Source: Rehmannia glutinosa
Taxonomy: Eukaryota > Streptophyta > Magnoliopsida > Lamiales > Orobanchaceae
Length of the DNA stretch: 64,000 nucleotides
Assembly (NCBI GenBank): GCA_016081115.2
Contig: CM071931.1
Coordinates: 18,390,317-18,454,316 of the forward strand
Direction: 5' to 3'
In this document: positions 24,165-34,540 of the stretch, one piece after another
Numbering within the stretch: the stretch's first letter is position 1
How the letters are laid out: each line of letters begins with the position of its first letter
Translations under genes and position numbers: made by a program
Notes under the pieces: model-generated
The model's input: the letters and a program-made list of their open reading frames with translations, nothing else
Told to the model about the DNA's origin: nothing
Database searches by the model: none

Positions 24165-24945
24165 TATAGGACCGTCTTACGGGTCTAAATCCGTAAGACG
24201 GATCCTACTGACCCGTGGATCCTGTTGACCATGTCCGCGGGTCAAAGCCACCTGCTCCTTTTTTTTTTTTTTTTTTTTTTTTCCTGTTTTCCTTCCTCAG
24301 TTAAAGTAACAGTTTTATGAGAAAAAAAGTATCGATTTTTTTAGATAAAGTATCAAATTTTCTAATATAGCCACATATTATGATTACCTTACAGTGAAGG
24401 GAAAATAAATATATCAGAGTTAAAGTAACACCTTTATGAGTAAATATATATATTTTTTGAGACAAAATATCATATTTTAAGAGTAGAAATAACTATTTTT
24501 TAAATAAAGTATCACGTTTTTTAATATAGTCACATATTATGAATTAAATACAAAGAAAAATGAATAATAAATATGATAGAGTTAAAGTAATAATTATATA
24601 TATATATATATACAGAGTTAAAGTAACACTTTTATACGCTAAAGTGTCTATTTTTTGAGATAAAGTATCCTGTTTTTAATATAGTCACAATCTAGGAATG
24701 AAGGAAAAAACGAAAAATAAAAAATAAATATGATATAGTTAAAGTAACACTTTTATAAGTAAAAATATCCATTTTTTGAGATAAAATATCGTGTTATTTA
24801 ATATAGCCACATATTAGGAATTCAGTACATCTAAGAAGGAAAAATATATTAGACAATAGTTAAAATAACACTTTTATGAGATAAAATATCAGTTTTTCAG
24901 ATAAAATATCACATTCTTTAATACAGTGAAGAAGTAAAATAAATA
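24165..24945. mobile_element. Mutator-type terminus followed by AT-rich short repeats
   Basis: GGACCGTCTTACGG followed by CCGTAAGACGG forms an imperfect palindrome at 24169-24205, close to the termini of the element inside NAC B and of the one at 55362. It is followed by a T tract (24259-24282) and many copies of GTTAAAGTAACACTTTTAT and GATAAA(G/A)TATC. Unit C repeats this at about 29215-30060. Only one terminus is evident, so superfamily and boundaries are uncertain. Confidence 0.45.
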
Positions 24946-25050
24946 TGACGAGCTTTGAAAATTTGTAATAATTTATGAATGAGTTATATTCATTTTTTTT
25001 TTGAAAGGAATGAGTTATATTCATGGTTATACTGAAATTACACAACAGAC

Positions 25051-25330
25051 ACTAGTAGTTTACTGGTGGAATAGTATCTTGCCATAGTACAGACCCGGGT
25101 TTGATTCGCGGCTAGCTCATTCAGAGCGCTGGAGCATTTTTTTTTAAATTAACTGGTGGGTATGGATTTGGATCCGAATTGTATCCTATAAGAGACCTTC
25201 TCTTCGTGAAGACATTTTTGGGAGGATTTTGAAGCAATTCTTGTCCTCTGTTATATTGGCTAGCATCGTTGTAGAAACTCGTTTGAGACTTATCTGTTAA
25301 ATCAGCTCTATTCATAGGTCCTGCATACTA
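25051..25330 (+). mobile_element. SINE-like sequence, copy in unit B
   Basis: TACTGGTGGAATAGTATCTTGCC followed 12 bases later by GACCCGGGTTTGATTCGCGGC resembles the A and B boxes of tRNA-derived plant SINEs (B-box consensus GGTTCGANTCC). The same sequence is at about 30157-30435 and 40830-41112, always within the duplicated NAC unit, so it moved by segmental duplication rather than independent insertion. On the minus strand a 64-codon frame is open in B and C, but its conservation is explained by the recent duplication. A 3' tail and target duplication were not identified. Confidence 0.4.
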
Positions 25331-25651
25331 TGAAAGAAACCAAACTTTAATATTTGCTTAACAATTAAAAATAAAATAAAAACATCCAATTCAGTGGCGA
25401 TTTTGACATCCAATGACACATGCAACAAACTAAATTGATGGATCTTATTGTGTTTAACACCGGCAGTTGGCACATATATACCCCTACTTGTTTATTGAAT
25501 TCCAAATATATATATATGTACATGAAGCTGTTTATTGAATTCCAAAAATTTACATGTACATGAAAATGGCAAGAAACTAAAACTAAGCCTAACTCTTCAA
25601 ATTAATCAACATGGATAATGACAAAAGTTTGGAAAAGAAAACGAACTAAGA
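25331..25651. other. 3' flank of NAC B, no gene seen
   Basis: AT-rich sequence shared with units C and D. It contains ATTGAATTCCAAA repeated at about 25494 and 25533. A plausible 3' UTR and downstream region for the minus-strand NAC gene; no terminator motif is recognised. Confidence 0.4.
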
Positions 25652-26609
25652 CTACTCTAGTGGACTAATTACATAATCTAAAGATGGAAACTCTAATTCC
25701 ATAAACTGATAAGATAATGGAATGTCATTATTCATAGCATCATCCCAATCAACATAATTGCTCCTAATGGACTCTTCGTGGCTCTCCAACATATTTTCTG
25801 ATGAAACTATGGCCACTGGATTAGAGTTCTCTTGATCATCAACCTTATTGCATAGGTCGTTAATCATAACATTATCCCAATCAACGCAAGTACTCCGAAT
25901 GGACAATTCTTGGCTCTGGAACACGTTTTCTGATGAAATTATGGCCACCGGATTAGAGTTCTCTCGATCATCAGGCTTATTCCATAAATCATTAATCATA
26001 TCATCATCCCAATCAACATATATAAGTACTCCAAATGGACTCTTCTTGGCTCTCTAACACGTTATCATCACCAGGCTTATTCCATAAGTCGTTAATCATA
26101 GCATCATCCCAATCAACATAATTACTTGGAGTGGACTCTTCTTGGCTCTCTAACACGTTTTGTGATAAAACTATGGCCACTGGATTAGGGCTCTGTCGAT
26201 CATCAGCCTTGGAAACTTCGTGATTTTTTGTTGCAACGTAGTTTTTTCTGTTTTGTAGATCTTACACAATACGGAGTATCCAATACCTACAAGAATGTAT
26301 AAATATATAACAAATTAATGATATGAATTGTAATTGTAAAGTAACAGTATTGCCACTTGTTAATAAAGCTAACACGAAAAAAAAAACAAAAAATATATAT
26401 AGGAATAACGTAACCACACTTTATAAAGTAGTAGCACATGTTGATGGGGCCGGTATATGTATTTTTTAAAAGATAACTAGGTTTTTTTTGTGTGTGTGTA
26501 ATGACTAGGGCTAATTTTATAATTACCCCATACATTTAACACAAAAGCTCCTGTCAGACCGTCTAACGGGTCCGACCTGTTAGACAGATTTGACCCGCGG
26601 ACCCAGTGG

Positions 26610-27185
26610 CATTTCCGTAATATTAGCAGTGGTGTTTTAGTAGTTTTCACGGACCAGCGGTGTTAATAGTCATTTTGAAAAGTATTAGCCGTCCTTCTAA
26701 AACGTATTAGCAGTTCTTCTCAAATATATTATTAGTTTCCTGAAGAGTATTTTAGTATTTCTCCTGAATATACTCCCGAAATGTATTAGCAGTCCCTCAA
26801 AAAAGTATTAGTAGTTTCTCGAAAACGTATTAGTACTTCTCTGGAGAGTATTTTAGTAGTTTCCCTGAATATAATTAATTTTTTCTCCCAAAATGTTAAT
26901 AGTCCTTCTCAAAGTATTAGACGTCCATCTAAAAAGTATTAGCTGTCCTTCGGAAAATTATTAGTAGTTTCTCGAAAAAGTATTAGTAATTTCCTAGAGA
27001 GTATTTTAGTGGTTCTCCTTAAAAATATCAGTTTTCCCCTAAAAAATATTAGTAGTCCTCCAAAAAATTATCTAGTAATTCCCCTAAAAATTATTTCGTT
27101 TTGTTCTTGAAAAGTATTAGTAGTTCCTAGCAAAAGTATTACTAATCACCCTGAAAAGTATTAGAGTCCCCCAAAATGTTTCATA
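26610..27185. repeat. Degenerate GTATTAG-word array inside the Mutator-type element
   Basis: More than twenty spaced copies of (A)GTATTAG(T/C)AGT, separated by TCTC, CCTGAA or CCTCAAA spacers. It is not a strict tandem repeat. The same array is in unit D at about 42375-42950. Confidence 0.7.
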
Positions 27186-27317
27186 GTCCATTCAATTAAA
27201 TCAACAAACACTTGGCGGGCGTGGATGAATACACTTTTCAAAGAATAATGCTAGAATCAGTTTACACCAAATTCAAACAAGGATAAAAGTATGGAAAATT
27301 TTCGCTCAATCAAAACT

Positions 27318-27446
27318 TCTGAAATTGAATAAAGATCGCATGTTCACTGTTACTGGGTAGAAAGGCTTCTCATCCGTGTAAAAGTTAACGCTCGCATGAT
27401 AGCTTGTAGAGTCACGACCTGTGAATGTACGTTTCAGGACATCAAT
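27318..27446 (-). pseudogene. Possible captured exon, IAA-amino-acid hydrolase-like
   Basis: Minus strand, preceded by an intact acceptor-like TTTCTACAG. The frame reads IDVLKRTFTGRDSTSYHASV then NFYTDEKPFYPVTVNMRSLF. The block EKPFYPVTVN with a preceding 'C/H-A-x-V-x-F' pattern resembles the region EEKPFFPPTVND of plant ILR1/IAR3-type auxin-conjugate hydrolases (M20 peptidase family). The match is short and from memory. If right, the host element is a Pack-MULE that picked up a single exon. No other hydrolase exon is visible. Copy D has the same sequence (about 43093-43212). Confidence 0.4.
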
Positions 27447-28138
27447 CTGTAGAAATTATATCCTATAGTTGTAGAAAGATAAAAAAAAAATTAATAGTTT
27501 TTTGTTGCTACCGATATCCAAATGAGAAGCATATAAGCGTCAAAACAAACTGGATTTCTTTGTTGTAGAGGACACAAGTCAATTCCACGGAAATATATCA
27601 GATTAACAACATTTAAATATTAATCTATTCAATAGGATAATTGAGTTGCATAAATCTTCATTGAAAAGTTGACCTCTTCGTTCTGAGTTTGAGCTGCATC
27701 TTACTTTCATGTATTATATAGCTTTTTTAACCATTAATTAATTCTCCAGTACAGTAATATGGGTTTTCCAAATTAATCCTAAGACGGGTTGGAGTTGGGG
27801 ATCCGTCTGACCGATTAGATCCGTCAGACGGTCTGACAGGAGACCTACTCTACATTTAATAATGGTATACGTACAAACCTTTTGTTGTGTCGATGAATCT
27901 TTGGGATCCATTAACCTGTACTCCTGCATTATCCAATTTGTTTTCTTAGATTTGCCCTTATAGTACACCAATGTCTTGTGATATCCAACTTTTTCTCCAT
28001 TGTGTTTGATGATCTTGTCGCCTGATCAAGTCGATTTCCAAAAACCATCCGGAGTTGTCCTGACTACCGTTTTACCACCGCTACTTCTCTTTATTGGACT
28101 AAACAATTACCATTCATTCTCATTTTCTCCAAACATAT

Positions 28139-28931
28139 CTATATGAAGGAACAAATTAAAATTATTTTTATGAATTCTACAATGGAAGTATATAAATAGG
28201 CAGAATTCTACAATAAGAAATTAAGAATCGGCTTAAATTACACGTAGAACTTTCGACTAAGACAAATAAAGTCGTATGATCTATGACTTCAAAGATCAAT
28301 TTAAACTAATTAAAAAAAAAGAAAAACTTGTTTTGTTTTGGGCATAAGAACAGAACTGTCGCTAATGCAAGACCCATGCAATAAAAAAAAAAGTAAGACC
28401 ATGCATGCATAACATCTTGAGAAGGTAAATCAAATCAACTGATCAAACGAGCGATCATTATAAAATAGGTTCAAGAACAGACTACTATTTCAAATATCAT
28501 TAAATGAAATGATCAAGACAACCAAGCCGAACATAAATATATTTGATTTGTAGTCGTCCCATTTACAGATTATTCTTATTAGAATTCTTTTAATATTCAA
28601 ATACAAAAACTGTTATTGTTGGGTTATTTAGAAATTATATATTTGGAATAGGATATATTATTTTTCTTAGTAGGAAGATGGGGTGTTTTCTTGATTCTTT
28701 TCAATTTTGGGTTAGTAGAAAATGATCAACCCTTATTTATTCAAAGAAAATTCTCTAACCAATGAATATGATTTATTTGATCTAATAGCTACATTTCATT
28801 CATTAGAATAGTCTAACAAGATATACATTTGAATATGTTTCAAATAAAAATAAGAATCTATATTTGTATTTGAATATTAAAAGAATTATTGAATTAATAA
28901 CAATAATATGTAAATGAGGCTAATACGAATA
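28139..28931. other. Intron-1-type NAC sequence upstream of B exon 2, no exon 1
   Basis: Contains segments shared with relic E (28370-28580 with 35733-36600) and relic F (28625-28930 with 55400-55690), showing that all derive from one ancestral intron. The NAC exon 1 motifs were not found here. Confidence 0.6.
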
Positions 28932-29683
28932 GGATTTATTTATATTCGACTCGATAAGGAATAGAAATGGTGTGGGGAATGAGTAGGCGCCAAGAACCAG
29001 TAACCAAGAACCAATAAGAACGTCCAAGAACCGTGCATGCGATAAATCTTTATAGATCATCACAATGAATTAGGACCGTGCATGCAAGAACCAGAACTCA
29101 AATGAAACTAATATCAAGAAAAAACAAATTAAGGCGACCGATATATATAAACTTGATTAATAATGAATATTAATCTTTCATTGCTAAAACATTCGTGAAT
29201 GGAAAAAACTTATATAGGACCGTCTTACGAGTCTAAATCCGTAAGACAGATCCTATTGACCTGTGGATCCTGTTGACCAGGTCCGCGGCTCAAAGCCACC
29301 TGCTTCTTTTTTTTTCTTGTTTTTCTTCTTCAATTAAAGTAACAATTTTATGAGAAAAAATATAGATTTTTTTAGATAAAGTATCATATTTTTTAATATA
29401 GCCACATATTATGATTACCTTGTAGTGAAGGAAAAATAAATATATCAGAATTAAAGTAACACCTTTATAAGTATATATATATATATATATATTTTGAGAC
29501 AAAATATCATATTTTAAGAGCAAAAATATCAATTTTTTTAAATAAAGTATCACGTATTCAATACAAAGAAAAATGAATAATAAATATGATAGAGTTAAAG
29601 TAATACTTTTATATGTAAAAGTATTTGTTTTTTGAGATAAAGTGATATATATTTTTAATATAGTCACAAATTATGAATATATT

Positions 29684-29725
<42 letters not shown>

Positions 29726-30156
29726 AGTTAAAGTAACACTTTTATACGCTAAAGTGTCTATTTTTTGATATAAAGTATCATGTTTTTAATATAATCACAA
29801 ATTAGGAATGAAGGAAAGAACGAAAAATAAAAAATAAATATGATATAGTTAAAGTAACACTTTTATAAGTAAAAGTATCCGTTTTTTGAGATAAAGTATC
29901 ATTTTCTTTAATACAGCCACATATTAGGAATTCAGTACATCTAAGAAGGAAAACTATATTAGTCAATAGTTAAAATAACACCTTTACGAGATAAAGTATC
30001 AGTTTTTCAGATAAAATATCACATTCTTTAATACAGTGAAGAAGGAAAATAAATATGACGAGCTTTGAGAATTTGTAATAATTTATGAATGAGTTATATT
30101 CATTTTTTTTTTGAAAGAAATGAGTTATATTCATGGTTATACTGAAATTACACAAC

Positions 30157-30435
30157 ATGCACTAGTAGTCTACTGGTGGAATAGTATCTTGCCATGGTAT
30201 AGACCCGGGTTTGATTCGCGGCTAGCTCATTCAGAGCGTTGGAGCATTTTTTTTAAATTAACTGGTGGGTATGGATCCGAATCCGAATTGTATCCTATAA
30301 GAGACCTCTTTGTGAAGACATTTTTGGGAGGATTTTGAAGCAATTCTTGTCCTCTGTTATATTGGCTAGCATCGTTGTAGAAACTCGTTTGAGACTTATC
30401 TGTTAAATCAGCTCTATTCATAGGTCCTGCATACT
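30157..30435 (+). mobile_element. SINE-like sequence, copy in unit C
   Basis: Near-identical to 25051-25330, with the same A- and B-box-like motifs (GACCCGGGTTTGATTCGCGG at 30203). Confidence 0.4.
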
Positions 30436-30757
30436 ATGAAAGAAACCAAACTTTAATATTTGCTTAACAATTAAAAATAAAATAAAAACATCAAATTCAG
30501 TGGCGATTTTGACATCCAATGACACATGGAACAAACTAAATTGATGGATCTTATTGTGTTTAACACCGGCAGTTGGCACATATATACCCCTACTTGTTTA
30601 TTGAATTCCAAAAATATATATATGTACATGAAGCTGTATATTGAATTCCAAAAATTTACATGTACATGAAAATGGCAAGAAACTAAAACTAAGCCTAACC
30701 CTCCAATTTAATCAACATGTAGAATGACAAAAGTTTGGAAAAGAAAACGAACTAAGA

Positions 30758-30912
30758 CTACTCTAGTGGACTAATTACATAATCTAAAGATGGAAACTCT
30801 AATTCCATAAACTGATAAGACAATGGAATGTCATTATTCATAGCATCATCCCAATCAACATAATTGCTCCTAATGGACTTTTCTTGGCTCTCCAACATAT
30901 TTTCTGATGAAA
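30758..30912 (-). pseudogene. Ancestral C-terminal coding tail of NAC C, now out of frame
   Basis: Equivalent to the last ~50 codons of copy B (another VDWDDAMNND unit, then FMELEFPSLDYVISPLE). The ancestral stop would be at 30760-30758. The 10-bp deletion near 30920 puts this sequence behind a premature stop, so it is now 3' UTR. Confidence 0.75.
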
Positions 30913-32602
30913 CTATGGCCACTTAACTTGATCATCAGCCTTATTCTTAATCATAGCATTATCCCAATCAACGCAAGTACTCTGAATGAACTCTTCTTGG
31001 TTTTGGAACACGTTTTCTGACGAAATTATGGCCACCGGATTAGAGTTCTCTCGATCATCAGGCTTATTCCATAAGTCATTAATCATATCATCATCCCAAT
31101 CAACATAAGTACTCCGAATGGGCTCTTCTTGGCTCTCTAACATGTTATCATCACCAGCCTCATTCCATAAATCGTTAATCATAGCGTCATCCCAATCAAC
31201 ATAATTACCCCCAATAGTCTCTTCTGGACTCTCCAACACGTTTTGTGATGAAACTATGGCCACTGGATTAGGGCTCTCTCGATCATCAGCTTTGGAAACT
31301 TCGTGATTTCTTGTTGCAACGTAGTTTTTTCTGTTTTTGTAGATCTTACACAATACGAAGTTATCCAATACCTACAAGAATGTATAAACATATAACGAAT
31401 TAATGATATGAATTGTAATTGTAAAGTAAGAGTATTGCCACTTGTTAATAAAGCTAACAAGAAAAAAAACAAAAAATATATATAGGAATAACCTCACTTT
31501 ATAAAGTAGTAGCACATGTTGATGGGGCCGGTATATGTATTTTTTGAAAGATAACTAGGGTTTTTTTTTTTTTTGTTGTTGTAATGACTAGGGCTAATTT
31601 TGTAATTACCCCATACATTTAATAATAGTATGCATACAAACCTTTTGTTGGGTCGATGAATCTTTGTGATCCATTAATCTGTACTCCTGCATTATCCAAT
31701 TTGTTTTCTTAGATTTGCCCTTATAGTAGACAAATGTCTTGTGATATCCAACTTTTTCTCCATTGTGTTTGATGATCTTGTCGCCTGAAGTGGATTTCCA
31801 AAAACCATCCGGAGTTGTCCTGACTACAGTTTTACCACCGCTACTCCTCTTTATCGGACTAAACATGTACCATTCATTCTCATATTCTCCAAGCATATCT
31901 ATATGAAAGAACACAAATGAAAATTATTATTATTATGAATTAAAAACAATAATATGTAAATGAGGCTAATACGAATATAATATATTTATATTCGGCTCGA
32001 TTTGATTAGTTTACACCCCTAGTTGGGGCTTAATTGGGTTTATTAAAGAGGTTGTCAAATAATACCCCACAAATGTAATTTTATATGGTATTTGCAATAT
32101 TCAATCAAATTAGCGCATAAGTAATTAAGCTACCCCGGCAAAAATCGGCCAAAATAATATTCCAACATAGATGAATAAGAATGAAAACCCTTTTAATGAT
32201 GATCATCATTAATATTGATTGATGTATTACAAAGAAGCAAGAACCAATTGAATCGCATGCATGTGATAAATCTTTATACATCATCACAAAGTGAATTAAT
32301 TAAGACCGCGTTACGTGCAAGAACCAAGAACTCATGAAATGAAACTATATCATCATCAAGAAATTAAAACAAATACCAATTAGAACTTGATTAATGAAAA
32401 AAATTTACATACCGACGAGACGGTCCGGGCTGAAATCATACAAGTTAACGGAATAGATCTTGTTGGGGGGTAACGGCTCATTTTTGAGCTTCTTCATCAA
32501 GTAATGAACGATAAGTTCTTCATCTTTTGGCTGAAATGTGAATCCCACTGGCAACATCTTCAAGTATTCTTCATCACTCATCGTTTTCCATTGATTCTCC
32601 AT
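30913..32602 (-). CDS. NAC-domain transcription factor (copy C), three exons, apparently intact
   Basis: Exons 32602-32413, 31898-31642 and 31371-30913 join in frame (190, 257 and 459 nt) to give about 301 residues. Donors are GTATGT and GTTTGT; acceptors are ATATAG and TTGTAG. The start ATG is in a good plant context (ACAACAATGG). The NAC DNA-binding domain occupies roughly residues 15-165: subdomain A reads LPVGFTFQPKDEELIVHYLM, B is short (IYSVNLYDFSPD), C has EWYMFSPIK and TTPDGFWKSTSGDK, D has VGYHKTFVYYKGKSKKTNWI, and E has FVLCKIYKNRK. The tail has acidic VDWDDAMINDLW-type repeats, probably the transcription-regulating region. Nuclear DNA binding is known for the family; the target genes are unknown. 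Against copy B, a 10-bp deletion in exon 3 shifts the frame and ends the protein early after DDQVKWP, so the ancestral C-terminus (to about 30758) is lost. It is the only copy with all exons open. Confidence 0.85.
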
Positions 32603-32718
32603 TGTTGTTGAGATCGAGTTACGTTTATCAAGAAAGAACGATAAGTAAGTATATATGATTACAGAGAGAATTTAGGGTTGAGAAACTTGAGTACTACTTT
32701 TTGTTCCGCAGATTATCC

Positions 32719-32730
32719 ATATATATATAG
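32719..32730 (-). promoter_or_regulatory. TATA box of NAC C
   Basis: CTATATATATAT on the minus strand, about 120 bases upstream of the ATG. The 5' UTR between them is pyrimidine/A-rich and free of upstream ATGs in strong context. None of the other NAC copies keeps this promoter. Confidence 0.55.
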
Positions 32731-33300
32731 TGGAAAGGAAAGGAGTGGATATTTAAAATGAATGCCAAGTACGTACGCTTATATGGCGGCTAACGGCCAG
32801 CAATAAAATGAATAATTATTGATTTGTTAATTAGATATTTCCAGATAAATATATTCTTATCTATTTTCTCAATTTGGAGGTATTTCTTCCATGCACCAAT
32901 TATTTATATAATTAAGCACTATTTCAGTTATGCCTTTGATTGGCGGTCCAATTCTATTCACAAACATTAATGGATTTTTGATCATCTTCTAGTAGTGTGT
33001 GGATTAGTATAAATTAAATTTGTGAAAAGAGTTATTTATTCTTAATCATCCCCACAAAGTAGTGAATAAGGGTTTGATAAATCATGCTGCAAAAATATGA
33101 AAGATCACCCAAAATTTCAAAAAGCTTCACGTACGTAACAAATAAAAATTGGATCGAATCCAGCCTGTAACACAAAGAAACTGTAAAAAGGGTGGTGAGC
33201 TGTCCCACGGGAGTCCTCCACTGCTTAAGTTAGCAAGAATTTTATTCATTAATTAATCCAAAAGACTAGAGCATATAATAATAATTGCATGAGGATAAAT
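32731..33300. other. Upstream flank of NAC C, no gene seen
   Basis: AT-rich sequence with no reading frame supported. It probably holds distal promoter elements of NAC C; no specific site can be named with confidence. Confidence 0.4.
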
Positions 33301-33914
33301 CGTGCACTTACACACCTTACAAATGAATGCAAATGAACTAATTATATTGAGGAAATTCCACCATATACCCTCTTTTTTGAAAAAATATCAAAAATATGCT
33401 CTTATATATCATAAATATACCTACTTTTTTCATTTTTTACGCTCCAACTTATTTTTTGATTATATTTACGTTTTTTCGTTTTTTCTTGTGCATGTATTCT
33501 TTTATATGTTATATATGTTGTTTCGATGTTGTTTCATTTTTGTTTCTTAGTTGTTTCTTTTGTTGTTTCGATGTTTCAAAACAACTTTTACATGTTTTTT
33601 ATGCTACTTTTTGTTCATGTATTGTTTTGTACATTATTTGTATTGTTTCTGTGTTGTTTGATAATATTTTTAATGTTTTTCTAATAATTGTTTTGTTCTT
33701 TTCATGTAGTTTTCAATGTGTAGATACAATTTTTACCTACTTTTAAGCTCTTTTTATTCATGTGGTATTTTTAATATTTTTTACGTTGTTTCTAGGTTGT
33801 TTCCATACCGTTTTAATGTTGTTCTTATGATTTATTTGTCGTCTTCACGTAGTTTTCGATGTTTAGATACAATTTGTACCTATTTTTAAGCTATTTTTGC
33901 TCATATTGCGTTTT
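33301..33914. repeat. Low-complexity GTTGTTTC-rich sequence
   Basis: Irregular repetition of TTGTTTC, ATGTTGTTTC and TTTTTACC words. Two longer words recur: GATACAATTTTTACCTAC near 33723 and GATACAATTTGTACCTAT near 33866. The same style resumes after the coding-like block, at 34248-34440. Open frames here are fortuitous and composed of Phe/Cys/Ile. Confidence 0.6.
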
Positions 33915-34247
33915 CTATATTGTTTCTAGTTTGTCCGTCCTCAGATTTGATTCAGTCTTAAGAAGGTCTTGCTTGTGTTGAGCTTTCAGCAACTCCATGT
34001 TTGATTTATGCGTCTGGTCTATTCTGAATTTATGATCCCTCTGCCTCTGCTGAAATTTAGCATTTTCAGCACTCCAAATCACCAGCTTTGCAAACATGGA
34101 CTTGAAGTAGCTGACTTGTTCCCTTTGGAGTGCCTTTGTTTGAGCTATCCATTCCCTAATTCTTAGAAATGTGCCTCTAATATCCCTAGAGATTGTTGCA
34201 TTGTGATTGTCAAGCCATTGTTTAAGAGCAGCAAATCCCTTCTTCAT
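33915..34247 (-). CDS. Unidentified coiled-coil-like coding fragment
   Basis: A 110-codon open frame with normal codon composition inside low-complexity DNA. It reads MKKGFAALKQWLDNHNATIS, then RGTFLRIREWIAQTKALQRE, then FKSMFAKLVIWSAENAKFQQ and ends in a Lys/Gln/Glu-rich stretch (MELLKAQHKQDLLKTESNLR). Spacing of hydrophobic residues suggests helices and coiled coil. I do not recognise the family. The abrupt change of composition at both sides suggests a captured exon or fragment of a transposon protein, not a stand-alone gene; no promoter is apparent. Confidence 0.4.
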   Translation of the reverse strand: MKKGFAALKQWLDNHNATISRDIRGTFLRIREWIAQTKALQREQVSYFKSMFAKLVIWSAENAKFQQRQRDHKFRIDQTHKSNMELLKAQHKQDLLKTESNLRTDKLETI

Positions 34248-34540
34248 GTTATTGTTTCTTTGTTGTTTCTATGTGTTTTATGTTTTCATGCATTGGATTA
34301 AAAATTGAATTTTATTTTTTTACTCATGTTGTTTCTATATTATTTTTCAAATTTGTTTGGTTATAATATGTGTTGTTTTATGTGTATATTTCTTGTTTTT
34401 TTATAAGATTTCAAGTATAAAGTGGATTATTTAAGGAGGGCAAAATTTATGTTTTCATTGAAATTTGATTAGAAGAAACATGTTTGAAACAACAAAGAAA
34501 CAACAAACATGTTTGAAACAACAAAGAAACCAACGTAAAA

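Larger units (their letters stand above)
26540..27850. mobile_element. Mutator-type element with 9-bp target duplication in NAC B intron 2
   Basis: TACATTTAA occurs at 26531-26539 and again at 27851-27859, and once at the uninterrupted site in NAC C (about 31614-31622). The ends carry CTCCTGTCAGACCGTCT (26548-26564) and its exact inverse (27827-27843). A 9-bp duplication and long inverted termini point to the Mutator superfamily. The left half is a degenerate array of AGTATTAGTAGT-like words. The right half contains a possible captured exon on the minus strand. No transposase, so it is non-autonomous. The 1311-bp element recurs at 42307-43615. Confidence 0.85.
23885..28138 (-). repeat. NAC tandem duplication unit B
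   Basis: Matches 28932-31898 (unit C) over its length apart from the 1.3-kb Mutator-type insertion and small indels. The two left boundaries share the words ATATTCGACTCGATAAGG and GGTGTGGGGAATGAGTAGGC at 23897 and 28944, an offset of about 5.05 kb. The unit holds a Mutator-type TIR end, AT-rich repeats, a SINE-like sequence and NAC exons 3 and 2. Confidence 0.85.
25652..28138 (-). pseudogene. NAC pseudogene B (exons 2 and 3), interrupted by a Mutator-type element
   Basis: Exon 2 (28138-27879) carries NAC subdomains C and D (FSPIKRSSGGKTVVRTTPDG, GYHKTLVYYKGKSKKTNWIM). It has a TAA where copy C has Tyr-Met after EW, and a 3-base insertion that creates a TGA after FWKST. Exon 3 (26286-25652) has two one-base deletions in the LDNFVLCKIYKN region and a 4-base TATA insertion in the second VDWDD repeat. 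Its distal part is still open: VDWDNVMINDLCNKVDDQ, then VDWDDAMNND and the ancestral end SLDYVISPLE. No exon 1 was found upstream. Intron 2 is enlarged by the element at 26540-27850. Non-functional. Confidence 0.9.
28932..31898 (-). repeat. NAC tandem duplication unit C
   Basis: Counterpart of 23885-28138, lacking the Mutator-type insertion. It contains the same Mutator-type terminus (about 29215), AT-rich repeats, a TA run (29691-29722), the SINE-like sequence (30157-30435) and NAC exons 3 and 2. Confidence 0.85.

Noticed and set aside
25121..25315. 64-codon minus-strand frame (MNRADLTDKSQTSFYNDASQ) shared with 30227-30421
   Set aside because: The copies lie in a recent tandem duplication, the ends differ, the sequence overlaps the SINE-like element, and unit D breaks it.
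33302..33746. Two overlapping Phe/Cys-rich frames that look like membrane proteins
   Set aside because: Translation of GTTGTTTC/TTTTTAC low-complexity DNA; no start context, promoter or coding bias.
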